A stretch of DNA of 64,000 bases from Alistipes montrealensis (lineage in GTDB: Bacteria; Bacteroidota; Bacteroidia; Bacteroidales; Rikenellaceae): assembly GCF_018362775.1 (NCBI RefSeq), contig NZ_JAGYXY010000004.1:382967-446966 (forward strand). The letters run 5' to 3'. Below the pieces are notes generated by a model. That model was not told the origin of the DNA. It did no database searches and saw nothing but the letters and a program-made list of their open reading frames with translations. This document shows positions 25,939 to 34,188 of this stretch, in pieces. Each line of letters opens with the position of its first letter. Position 1 is the first letter of the stretch. A program made the translations under genes and the position numbers.

Positions 25939-28224
25939 TCATTGTTTTTTAAAAATGCGGAATGTTCCGTTCTGGTTAGTTCCTGCACCTCCGTATGTTC
26001 GCCAATTGGTTGCATTGTAAGTGGCCATGTACCTTGGCGAGATAGAACTTCCACTACCCGGAGCTTTTGTGTCGCAGATACTCCAACCATAGTTTGCACT
26101 CACTTTTGAGAGCGTCCATATATGGTTCGAATAGGAATTGCCGATACTCAAGCCATTATTATTGTTGATGCATCCGAGTGCTTGGGTTGGATCGGCTGTT
26201 GAGGTGATGATAAAACCATCTCCGGAGGTTGTAAATGTCCATGTCATATCGCTGGTGGGTGATGATATGGTATTTCCCGAAAAGATAACACTCGACGGAA
26301 TGGCTGAAGAAACAGGGCGGGTTGAGGTTGGAGTTGTCGGTAAATAATAGGATGTTCCTGAAAATTCACCTATGAAAATGTATTCCCCATTGGTAATATC
26401 ATCCGTTGTCGTTGCTTCCACGTAAGTTATGGTTGTCGCCCCGGCAGCTTTTTGTGTGATGGTAATGACATGTGTTATTGCTGGGGTACTATTTTTTATT
26501 AAAGCTATCGTTACTTTACCCGTGCGATCTGCGTCGGTAGCTGTGTATTGATCGGTCTGGATGGTCAGCGTGCCGGTTCCGTTGCCGTTGTCGTTTTGCG
26601 TAACGGTGTACCACGTGTCCGCATCAGCTTTTTTGAACGTAAGCGTGCAGTCGTCGCCTTCCCACGTATATTCGATCATCTGGCTTTCGGGAGCTGCCTC
26701 CGAACCGTTATCGGCGGCGAAACTCAACGTTCCGCCGTCGTCGGGCGTCGTAGTCAATCCGGGGGCTATTTTCCAGTCGATCAGGAAAGAATCCTCTGCG
26801 GGAGCATCCAGCGGCATCAGTTTGATGTCGTCGAGTTGGCAACTGTTAGCACCCGTGTTTTCGAATTTGATGAATACGGTTTCGGTGACGGCGGCATTCA
26901 GATTGAAGTTCACGGTTTTCAGCAGACCGGTTCCGGTCTTGTCGGCCGTTATGGCAGCGTCGTTTAGGGAGAGCGGGAAGAAATTGGTCCCGTCTTTGGA
27001 GATCGAAGCTTGTATGGTGGTGGCTCCGGCTCCGGCGGCAAATGTTAGGGCGAAGTTGCTTTTACCGTTTAGGTCGATACTGCCGAGCGTCAGGGTCGTA
27101 TTTTTTGCCGACCACCAGCCGTGGCCGCCTGATGCTCCGTCGTAACCGCTTAATGGATTTGTGCTTCGGATCGCTTCGCTGGTAGTCGAAAATGCGAATG
27201 TGAGCTTCGATGCCGAACTGCCCGTCACGCCGAGGTTGAGTTCGGGGGTATAATTAACTTTTGAGACCGGATGTGAGCCGAAGGTAACCGTGAAGACCGA
27301 GGGGTCGGTAACGGCCGGGGTAAAGTCGGCCGAAGACATATTGACGCTGAAGGTCGTCAGGTCGCCCAATGTGAAATTCAGGCTGCCGTCGGCAGGAATG
27401 GTTACGGTGCGGGTGTAAGTCCCTCGCGAGGTAACGACCTCGACGGTAAAGGTTTCGTTGGCTCCGACCGAGAACGGGGCGCAGGAAAACCAGGCGTCGA
27501 AGGTTGCAGTCGCGGATACATCGTCGTACAGCATGGAAACATATTCCTTGCTTTGTCCGGAGTAACCCCATTGATCCGTCAGGATATTGCCGGTATCGAA
27601 ATTGAATTTGCCGCGGCCGGTAACCACTTTGCCGGGGGCGGTGAACGTGATGTCGGAAACGGTTTCGTCCGTTTCCACGGCCAGGTCGGTCAGCTGCATT
27701 TTACCGAGCGCGACGATTCGGGCGAATTGAAGCGACAGAGATGTCGGCTGGGCGTCGGTCACAATCGTCTTCGATGCCAGAATGTCGGCATCGGGGTCGA
27801 AACTCGTTGTTGTCGGAAGCTGAATTTCGGGAACGACGAATTTGATTGCGGCGAAGTCGGTGTTGCTGCTGGATGCGTAAGCTCCTTTGGGATGGAGGGT
27901 CGCGTAATGGAACGAGGTCCCCGTTTTGGCCGGCAGCGCAACCGTGAAAGAGGCTTTGCCCGAGGCCGCATCTTTCGTGTAACCGTTGTTGTCCAGTGCG
28001 CTCAGAGTCGCCGCGTCTACTTTTTCGAGGATTTTGAGGGTTTCGCCGGATTCGCTCCAGGAGATTTTGTTATCCGGACCGATCTCGGTCCGCGTTGTGT
28101 TTCCGGCAATGAGTTCCAACTGAATAGGTTGTACTTCGGGAGCTACTTCCGGATCGGAAGAACACCCGGTGAATGCCATTGCAGCTACTGCAAAGGACAT
28201 CATCGATTGGAAGAATGTCTTCAT
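25939..28224 (-). CDS. Fimbrillin-like/BACON multidomain lipoprotein
   Basis: A 761-residue lipoprotein (signal ending at Cys21, AFTGCSSDPE). Residues about 30-300 have a fimbrillin-like pattern (IQLELIAGNTTRTEI, then FHYATLHPKG). Residues about 310-480 are a beta-sandwich ending in a carbohydrate-module-like segment (VFIKFENTGANSCQLDDIKL). Residues about 490-600 are BACON-like, ending HVITITQKAA. The last 160 residues are a separate Ser/Thr/Asn-rich module (DITNGEYIFIGEF, ending NGTFRIFKKQ), visibly lower in GC than its surroundings. Its TGA stop is immediately followed, in the same frame, by a nuclease domain. Start ATG at 28224. Confidence 0.85.
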   Translation of the reverse strand: MKTFFQSMMSFAVAAMAFTGCSSDPEVAPEVQPIQLELIAGNTTRTEIGPDNKISWSESGETLKILEKVDAATLSALDNNGYTKDAASGKASFTVALPAKTGTSFHYATLHPKGAYASSSNTDFAAIKFVVPEIQLPTTTSFDPDADILASKTIVTDAQPTSLSLQFARIVALGKMQLTDLAVETDETVSDITFTAPGKVVTGRGKFNFDTGNILTDQWGYSGQSKEYVSMLYDDVSATATFDAWFSCAPFSVGANETFTVEVVTSRGTYTRTVTIPADGSLNFTLGDLTTFSVNMSSADFTPAVTDPSVFTVTFGSHPVSKVNYTPELNLGVTGSSASKLTFAFSTTSEAIRSTNPLSGYDGASGGHGWWSAKNTTLTLGSIDLNGKSNFALTFAAGAGATTIQASISKDGTNFFPLSLNDAAITADKTGTGLLKTVNFNLNAAVTETVFIKFENTGANSCQLDDIKLMPLDAPAEDSFLIDWKIAPGLTTTPDDGGTLSFAADNGSEAAPESQMIEYTWEGDDCTLTFKKADADTWYTVTQNDNGNGTGTLTIQTDQYTATDADRTGKVTIALIKNSTPAITHVITITQKAAGATTITYVEATTTDDITNGEYIFIGEFSGTSYYLPTTPTSTRPVSSAIPSSVIFSGNTISSPTSDMTWTFTTSGDGFIITSTADPTQALGCINNNNGLSIGNSYSNHIWTLSKVSANYGWSICDTKAPGSGSSISPRYMATYNATNWRTYGGAGTNQNGTFRIFKKQ

Positions 28225-28235
28225 TGCAGTCGGTT

Positions 28236-28409
28236 TTAATAGCTGCCGCCGTCGTTGAGCCCCGGATCGCTGCCGGCGTCTCCTTCGGGACCGTAGTTTA
28301 CAACGTCGCTTTCGGCGAATCCTTTTTCAATGCGGACATCTACGATGTCGATGGCCGGGGCGGAGTACTCAAATTCCCCCCCCCTTGTGCTGAGGCGAGT
28401 TCTGTTCAT
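28236..28409 (-). CDS. Small acidic Gly-rich peptide, 57 residues
   Basis: ATG at 28409, TAA at 28236-28238, ending 11 bases before the lipoprotein gene. Sequence features: basic start MNRTRLSTRGG, core YSAPAIDIVDVRIEKGFAESD, and a Gly/Asp tail ending LNDGGSY. Short peptides with this core and tail are frequent beside fimbrillin-like genes in Bacteroidales, to my knowledge without an assigned role. A run of nine G (plus-strand C at 28376-28384) spans codons 9-12; the frame is open at this length and a slip would remove the core. Confidence 0.65.
   Translation of the reverse strand: MNRTRLSTRGGEFEYSAPAIDIVDVRIEKGFAESDVVNYGPEGDAGSDPGLNDGGSY
28376..28384 (-). repeat. Homopolymer G9 in the 57-residue ORF
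   Basis: Nine C on plus, nine G in the coding strand, encoding the end of Arg9, Gly10-11 and the first base of Glu12. Same length as the tracts in both susC genes. Confidence 0.9.
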
Positions 28410-28600
28410 AGGTACGTATGTGTTTTAAGGTGTTGTGGTTTAAATATACGCATAATAAAGGAAAACTACGTTACGCAGACGTGAAAATTTATAATTTATC
28501 CGTATCATAGACCAATATTGCTTTTGGGAATAGCGAATCCGCCCGGATGCAGTATGGTTTCGCCGAAATCGACATCCGTCCTTTCGGGGCCGGGGAGCAT

Positions 28601-28624
28601 AAAAAAACGCTCCCGAGGAGCGTT
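28601..28624 (-). terminator. Terminator of lptD
   Basis: AACGCTCC (28606-28613) pairs with GGAGCGTT (28617-28624); on the minus strand a run of seven T follows. It lies 33 bases after the lptD stop. Confidence 0.9.
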
Positions 28625-28656
28625 GTGGGTTTATACCGCGGTGTGTTGACCGAGGA

Positions 28657-31500
28657 TTAGTACATGTTGTCGTACATCGACTGCGACTTGTCGTATTTCA
28701 GGTCGGAAAGCGATGCGGCCTTGACGCCGATGTTGAAACTCCATGAGCGGTGGTAACCGAACGGAATCCACGAGAAGGACATCTGCCAGCAGTGGAGGTC
28801 GCGCGTGATGGAGACCGACGACGTGGTGAGTTTGCGTTGCTTGATGTCGTAACCGCCCTGGAAGGTGATACCGGTTTTGGGCGTGACGTTCAGCGAGCCG
28901 TTGAACCCGACGGTCTGGGTGACGTTTTTCCGATAGCCCGTCGTGCCGTTGTTGGTGTACGAGATCGAGTAATTGACCGCGTAGTTGAATCCGAAGTTCC
29001 ATGGCAGGGAGAAGTCGTAATAACTTTGGGCCATGTATTGCCTTCGCATCACGGGGTCGAGCTGCCCGTAGGGGTCGTAGAATGGATTCTGGTACTCCGG
29101 GGGAATCGACGTAATGTCGTTGATGGCCGTCTCGGTCCGGTCGTTGCGCGATTTGAACGTGTAGCCGAACGACCAGCCTGTCGAGACGACACGGCCCGGG
29201 AAGAAGAGTTTGTTGTAGCGTTTGCCTTCGGGCGAAACACGGTAAGGGTCGAGCGTCAGCGAGAGGTTGATGCCGAAGTTGTTGAACAGTGTCGTCCGGA
29301 ACGAAACCGGGATGTTCGAAAGCCCCATCGAGTCGGCCAGGAAGTTGTACGAACCGCTGATGCGCAGTTCGTCGATCAGCTTGATCTTTTTCACGCCCGA
29401 GGTGTCGCGTTTCGAGAGTATTTTCATTTCGAGGTTTTGCGACAGCGAAAAGTTCATCGACATCGAACGGCCCGACGAGGGGACGCCGTAGGCGTTGACC
29501 GCATAGGGCGAATAGGTCGTGAAGCGGCCCGTCGAGTCGGTCTGGCGGGTCTTGTAATAGCCGTATTTCTGGTCGCTGAAGTCCGGGGCGTAGGAGAATC
29601 CGAACGAGGGGGTCAGCGTGTGGCGGATCGCCTGGATTTTGCGGTTGCGGCTCTTTTTGGTGAAGTCGTACATGCCGTAAACCGTCGTGGAGGCAGAAAC
29701 GCTGAAATTGTAATTGTAGAGGCGGTAGAAACCGTAGTTCGTGGGAAGCGTGTCGGTCTGGTTGGTGACGGGGTTCCACTCGAACTCCACCTTTTTGAAA
29801 TACCACTTCTCGTTGTAGTTGACCGACGGTGAGAGGTTGATGTAGTTGAACAGGTTGAACGACGCCGAGACGGGAATCGAGTGCTCGATACCGTTCTTCA
29901 TGTTTTCGAGCGTCTCCTTGGAGAAGACCTCCGATTCGGTGGTGGTCACCGAGTTGGTCATCTTACCCGTATACTGCATCGAAATCTTTTCGTACCAGCG
30001 GTCCTTGCCGGTTTTCTCCTTGCGCTTGAACGGATAGAAGCGCGAGACGTTGAAGACCATCGTAGGCAGCGTGATGGAGATCGTCTTGTTCTGCGAGTTC
30101 TGCGAGATGGCCATGTTCGCCGACAGCGAGAAAGGCGTTCCGGCCCAGTTTTTCGAATAGGAGACCGTCGAGTTGGTCTGCGTCGAGAGGATGTCGTTGA
30201 GGTTGGTGGCCGAGTAGCGACTGTAACCGCTGGTGGCGAAGTTCACCGAGGCCGAGAAGGTCGATCCCGGGTTGGCCTTGGCGTCCTGCGAGTGGGTCCA
30301 CTGGATGCGGAAGTTGCTCTGCTTGATGTAGTCGTCCTCGCCCTTTTCACCGGTCTTGACGTTCGAGTACTGCATGTTGAAACTGCCGCTGTACTTGTAG
30401 CGCTTGATGTAGCGCGAGGCGGCCGAAGCCTCCCACGAGCCGAGTGTGTAGATACCGCCGCGCACGGCCAGGTCGGCGTATTCGCCCAGGGTGAAGTAGT
30501 AACCCAGATCGCGCAGGAAGAAGCCCTTGGAGTACTCTTCGCCGTAGGTGGGCATCAGCAGTCCCGATTTGGGGCCCATGTTGATCGGGAAGAAACCCTC
30601 GGGGATGCCGAGGAAGTAGATCGGTACGTCCTCCATCACGAGGTAGGCCGGGCCGGTGATCACCTTTTTGCCGGGAATGACCTTGGCTTTGGTCATCGCC
30701 AGGTAGAAGTGGGGGTGGTCCGTCTCGTCGCAGGTGGTGTATTTGCCGTGCTCGATGTTGATCGTGTTGTCGGGCATCTTCTTCACGCTGCCGCCTACCA
30801 GCCAGCCATCGCCCTGCTGCGTGGCCACGCCCTTGATTTTCGCTTTCTTCGAGTTGAGGTTGTAGGTGATCGTGTCCATCTGGTAAGTGGCCGACCCTTC
30901 GGTGAATTCGGGCTTGGTGACGATCGCCTTGCCCTCGAGCGAATCGGGCTTGCCGTAGGCGTAGACCATTTTCGAATCCATGTTGATACGCATGTAGTCG
31001 GCCTTCAGGTTGCTGTTCTGGTAGGTCACGTCGCCCTGGTTGTAGATGTAGACGAGTTTGTTGCGGACATCGTAGACCAGCGAGTCGGTGTTTTTACCCG
31101 AAATCGGATCGTCGAGGAATGCTCCTGCGGGCCGGGGCTTTTTTACCGAGTCGCGGTGGAGCGTGTCCGTTGCGAGCGAGTCGGCTTTCAGCGAGTCGGC
31201 TTTCTGTGCCACGAGCGAATCGACCTGTGCCGAGAAGAGCGAATCCTTCTCCTGCTGCGACAGAGCGTTGAAGGCCGCATTGCGGCGGTTCTGCCGGCGG
31301 GCTTCGCGGCGCGAAGGAGTGATGAAGGAGGGACGGACGCTCGTATCGGGGCGGATCGAGTCGGCCCGGGAAGGAGTTTGGATGCTGTCTCCGGCGGCGG
31401 GAAAATAGGCCGTGCGGGACGTTCCGCCGCCCAGAACCATCTGGGCAAACAGCAGGATTACCGTCGCCGACAAGAGATATTTTACCCTAATTTTATCCAA
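28657..31500 (-). CDS. lptD: LPS-assembly protein LptD-like outer-membrane protein
   Basis: A 947-residue protein that would insert lipopolysaccharide into the outer leaflet. After an N-terminal hydrophobic leader there is a long charged segment with repeated Asp-Ser-Leu units (residues about 75-125), then an OstA/LptA-like beta-jellyroll (about 135-300, KADYMRINMDSKMVYAYGK; VEGKAIV-like strands; GKYTTCD with the conserved Cys) and a large barrel containing NMGPKSGLLMP. The start appears to be TTG at 31500; the first ATG in frame is at codon 21 and would remove most of the leader. Divergent from the amidase gene. Confidence 0.88.
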   Translation of the reverse strand: MDKIRVKYLLSATVILLFAQMVLGGGTSRTAYFPAAGDSIQTPSRADSIRPDTSVRPSFITPSRREARRQNRRNAAFNALSQQEKDSLFSAQVDSLVAQKADSLKADSLATDTLHRDSVKKPRPAGAFLDDPISGKNTDSLVYDVRNKLVYIYNQGDVTYQNSNLKADYMRINMDSKMVYAYGKPDSLEGKAIVTKPEFTEGSATYQMDTITYNLNSKKAKIKGVATQQGDGWLVGGSVKKMPDNTINIEHGKYTTCDETDHPHFYLAMTKAKVIPGKKVITGPAYLVMEDVPIYFLGIPEGFFPINMGPKSGLLMPTYGEEYSKGFFLRDLGYYFTLGEYADLAVRGGIYTLGSWEASAASRYIKRYKYSGSFNMQYSNVKTGEKGEDDYIKQSNFRIQWTHSQDAKANPGSTFSASVNFATSGYSRYSATNLNDILSTQTNSTVSYSKNWAGTPFSLSANMAISQNSQNKTISITLPTMVFNVSRFYPFKRKEKTGKDRWYEKISMQYTGKMTNSVTTTESEVFSKETLENMKNGIEHSIPVSASFNLFNYINLSPSVNYNEKWYFKKVEFEWNPVTNQTDTLPTNYGFYRLYNYNFSVSASTTVYGMYDFTKKSRNRKIQAIRHTLTPSFGFSYAPDFSDQKYGYYKTRQTDSTGRFTTYSPYAVNAYGVPSSGRSMSMNFSLSQNLEMKILSKRDTSGVKKIKLIDELRISGSYNFLADSMGLSNIPVSFRTTLFNNFGINLSLTLDPYRVSPEGKRYNKLFFPGRVVSTGWSFGYTFKSRNDRTETAINDITSIPPEYQNPFYDPYGQLDPVMRRQYMAQSYYDFSLPWNFGFNYAVNYSISYTNNGTTGYRKNVTQTVGFNGSLNVTPKTGITFQGGYDIKQRKLTTSSVSITRDLHCWQMSFSWIPFGYHRSWSFNIGVKAASLSDLKYDKSQSMYDNMY

Positions 31501-31518
31501 AATCCCAAAAAATTTCAG

Positions 31519-31526
31519 TACCTTTG
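31519..31526 (+). promoter_or_regulatory. -7 box TACCTTTG for the amidase gene
   Basis: Matches TAnnTTTG and would give a leader of about 110 bases before ATG 31641. It lies to the left of the opposing lptD box, so the two transcripts would overlap. Confidence 0.5.
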
Positions 31527-31591
31527 CCGACGTGTCGGCAAAAACGCCCGGATCGGGGCTCTGAACCCTTCCCGCCGCGTTTTCGGCCCGA

Positions 31592-31599
31592 CAAAGATA
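31592..31599 (-). promoter_or_regulatory. -7 box TATCTTTG for lptD
   Basis: Minus-strand match to TAnnTTTG, about 90 bases upstream of the lptD TTG start. With the plus box at 31519-31526 it gives complementary 5' leaders of roughly 50 bases. Confidence 0.5.
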
Positions 31600-31640
31600 G
31601 GTAAAAATTTATAGAAAGCTCACACTTGATACTATTAAAT

Positions 31641-32915
31641 ATGCGCACACGACTATTGTTGTTATTCGCCTTCGCTGCCGTAACTGTTTTTAGGAACGTT
31701 GCGTCTGCGGGGAATATTGCGCACGGTGTCGAAGTCGTGGTAATCGATGCCGGGCACGGAGGAAAATTTCCCGGTGCACACTACGGCGGGGTCTATGAAA
31801 AGGACCTCACGCTGAAGGTGGCGCTCAAACTCGGAAAACTCATCGAGGATGGGATGCCCGGTGTGAAGGTGGTCTACACCCGCACGACGGACAAGACGCT
31901 GGGAAGCGACCTGGCGACCGACCTGCAGGCCCGGGCCGACATTGCCAACAAGGCCGGCGGCGACCTCTTCATCTCGATCCACGCCAATGCCGCGCCCAAG
32001 GCGACGGGGGTGCGGGGCGTCGAGACGCTGATCATGGGCGAAAGTTCGAAGGAGCAGCGTTACAATGAGAACGCCCTGTTCGAGAACAACCGCGAAGACC
32101 TGATCGACATGTCCGACGAACGGACGGCGGCCATCGTACGGGCCTATATCCAGAATCTCCAGTTCACCTACGGCGAATACAGCATGGCTTTTGCCCGGTG
32201 CGTCCAGAACAGCTACCTCAAGGCGGGCCGCCATTCGCGCGGCGTGAAGCCGCAGTTGCTGCGTGTGCTCTATGCTACGGACATGCCGGGCGTGCTGACC
32301 GAGATCGGTTTTATGTCCAACCAGCAGGAGCTGGCTTACATGAAGTCGGAGAAAGGGCAGAACGAGATCGCCCGGTCGCTCTACCAGGCCGTGCGCAACT
32401 ATTCGGCCTATGTGCTCGGGGCCCGGATGGCCGAGGAAGAGCAGGCCGTGACGACGGCTCCGGCGGTTGCCGAACAGGCTCCCGCCGGGAAACCGGCTCC
32501 GGAGAAGAAATCCGAAGAAAAGCCCGCCGGGAAACCGACGGCCAAACCCACGGAGAAGCCCGCTGAAAAACCGGCGGCGAAGCCCGCGCAGGGGAAAACC
32601 GCGACGCCTGCTCCGGCTGCCAAGTCACCGGAAAAGACGGCAGATAAACCTGCTGCGCAGAAACCGGCCGAGCCGCCTTTGCGCTATACGATCCAGGTAA
32701 TGGCTTCGGCGTCGTCCGTGCCCGTCACCTCGCCGCAGTTCCGTTCTTACAGCGGAAAAGTGACGCAGTTTACGGCGGAAGGGCGGTTCCCCTATAAATA
32801 CGGCGTGGGCGAATACGACACGCGCGAAGCCGCACAGCGGAAACTGTCCGAGGTGCGCAAAGTGTTCCCGGGGGCCTTTGTGGTGAGTTGCAGAGGTACG
32901 CGGATTGTGAAATAG
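31641..32915 (+). CDS. N-acetylmuramoyl-L-alanine amidase with SPOR domain
   Basis: Starts at ATG 31641 (MRTRLLLLFAFAAVTVF), giving 424 residues and a clean signal peptide. The Amidase_3 zinc domain (about residues 30-225) has VVVIDAGHGG (His), YEKDLTL (Glu), ISIHANA (His) and LTEIGFMSN (catalytic Glu). A low-complexity linker rich in Ala, Lys and Pro (about 270-350) leads to a C-terminal SPOR domain (RYTIQVMAS... ending VSCRGTRIVK), which binds denuded septal glycan. The enzyme would split daughter-cell peptidoglycan. Confidence 0.92.
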   Translation: MRTRLLLLFAFAAVTVFRNVASAGNIAHGVEVVVIDAGHGGKFPGAHYGGVYEKDLTLKVALKLGKLIEDGMPGVKVVYTRTTDKTLGSDLATDLQARADIANKAGGDLFISIHANAAPKATGVRGVETLIMGESSKEQRYNENALFENNREDLIDMSDERTAAIVRAYIQNLQFTYGEYSMAFARCVQNSYLKAGRHSRGVKPQLLRVLYATDMPGVLTEIGFMSNQQELAYMKSEKGQNEIARSLYQAVRNYSAYVLGARMAEEEQAVTTAPAVAEQAPAGKPAPEKKSEEKPAGKPTAKPTEKPAEKPAAKPAQGKTATPAPAAKSPEKTADKPAAQKPAEPPLRYTIQVMASASSVPVTSPQFRSYSGKVTQFTAEGRFPYKYGVGEYDTREAAQRKLSEVRKVFPGAFVVSCRGTRIVK

Positions 32916-33042
32916 CAATCCTTTCCGGGCGTTCGCGATTAAGTCCCTGCCGGGACGGGGATGCGGTGTAAAGACACGCGCCGCGGTGGTTTCGGGCAAT
33001 AGCGGAAGACGGTAAGATTTATGAATTAAGATTTATTTGGAT

Positions 33043-34050
33043 ATGAAAAGGGAAGTTAAAATCGGAATTTTCGGTGTGACGATGATCATTGCCGCGTGGG
33101 CCGGAGTCCGGTTTTTGAAAGGATTCGATATTTTCAGCCGGAATTCGGTTTATTACGCTGCTTATGACCAGGTTAACGGTGTGCAGTCGGCATCGCCCAT
33201 CATGATGAAGGGTGTCAAGATCGGTACGGTGACGGGCATTTCGTTCGACCCCCGGCGCAGCGACAACGTCGTGCTGCAATTCACCATCAAGCGCCAGTAC
33301 CATATTCCGACCGACTCCGAGGCCAAGATATTCAGCAACGGACTGATGGGAGCCAAGGCCATCGAGATCAACTACGGTACGGCGCATACCTACCTCCAGT
33401 CGGGCGACACGCTGCGTTCGCTCCGCGAGCGCGACCTGATGGACGTGGCCGGGTCGGAACTGGATTTCTTCAAGCAGAAGATTTCGCAGGTGACGGGCGA
33501 TCTGTCGCGCACGCTGACGAACCTCAATAACCTGATGGAGGCCAACACGCAGAATATCACCGGGACGCTGGGCCATCTGAACGCCATTACGGGCGATATG
33601 GCCGGAATCCTCGATGCCGAGAAGCACAACCTGAAAGTTGCTATCGAGGATCTTTCGAAGTTTGCCAATGCGCTGGGCGACAATGCTCCGCGTGTCGACA
33701 GCATCGTCGGCAGCCTGAACCGGATGACCACCGAACTGGCCGATGCCGGGTTCGCCCGCAAACTCACCGATGCGGTGAGCGAGGTGAACGGCCTGCTGGC
33801 GAAGATCGAAACGGGCGAGGGAACCGTTGGCAAGCTGATGAACGATCCGGCCCTCTACGATTCGCTGACCGAAGCCAGTGACAACCTCGCGTCGCTGTTG
33901 GCAAACCTGCAGCAATACCCCGGCCGCTATGTGCATTTTTCGCTCTTCGGGCGCAGCCCCGAGAAAATGCAGGAGAAGGCCGAACGGAAAGCCGCCAAAG
34001 CTGCTGCCAAGGCCGAGCGGGACTCCGTGAAATTGAAAATGAAAAATTGA
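33043..34050 (+). CDS. MCE-family (MlaD-like) lipid-transport protein
   Basis: A 335-residue protein starting at ATG 33043 (MKREVKIGIFGV). One N-terminal membrane helix is followed by an MCE domain (about 35-115, YAAYDQVNGVQSASPIMMKGVKIGTVTGI) and a long helical coiled-coil region (DFFKQKISQVTGDLSRTLTN). MCE proteins form hexameric rings that carry phospholipid between membranes. No mlaE or mlaF neighbour is present here. The last codons (KLKMKN) are encoded by an A-rich repeat arm that continues into the intergenic region. Confidence 0.88.
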   Translation: MKREVKIGIFGVTMIIAAWAGVRFLKGFDIFSRNSVYYAAYDQVNGVQSASPIMMKGVKIGTVTGISFDPRRSDNVVLQFTIKRQYHIPTDSEAKIFSNGLMGAKAIEINYGTAHTYLQSGDTLRSLRERDLMDVAGSELDFFKQKISQVTGDLSRTLTNLNNLMEANTQNITGTLGHLNAITGDMAGILDAEKHNLKVAIEDLSKFANALGDNAPRVDSIVGSLNRMTTELADAGFARKLTDAVSEVNGLLAKIETGEGTVGKLMNDPALYDSLTEASDNLASLLANLQQYPGRYVHFSLFGRSPEKMQEKAERKAAKAAAKAERDSVKLKMKN

Positions 34051-34188
34051 GAATTAAAAATAGACGGCTGACAGGAGGTTTATTCAGCCCTTTCGGTAGG
34101 ATGATGTGGTCGTATAGGGCGTGGTGCGAAATTTCCCGGCCGGCGTCCTTTCGATTTTTCATTTTTCATTTTTAATTTTTAATTCCCC
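34028..34188. repeat. AT-rich inverted arms flanking a short intergenic core
   Basis: The left arm (about 34028-34062) is built of AAAATGAAAAATTGA-type units and overlaps the MCE stop; the right arm (about 34152-34182) is built of ATTTTTCATTTTTCATTTTTAATTTTT-type units in the opposite sense. The core between them is about 90 bases of ordinary GC. The arrangement resembles a small non-autonomous element or a decayed terminator array; no transposase is near. Confidence 0.5.

Noticed and set aside
25939..25941. TGA read as selenocysteine
   Set aside because: No hairpin of SECIS type is evident just after the TGA, which is followed by a Gly/Pro linker, and the place is between domains, not in an active site.
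29881..31614. 577-codon plus-strand frame opposite lptD
   Set aside because: Composition is that of an antisense shadow, and LptD motifs on the other strand are continuous.
32455..32680. Pro/Lys/Ala repeats in the amidase gene as a CRISPR or satellite
   Set aside because: The repeats are codon-level low complexity of a flexible linker, not spaced direct repeats.
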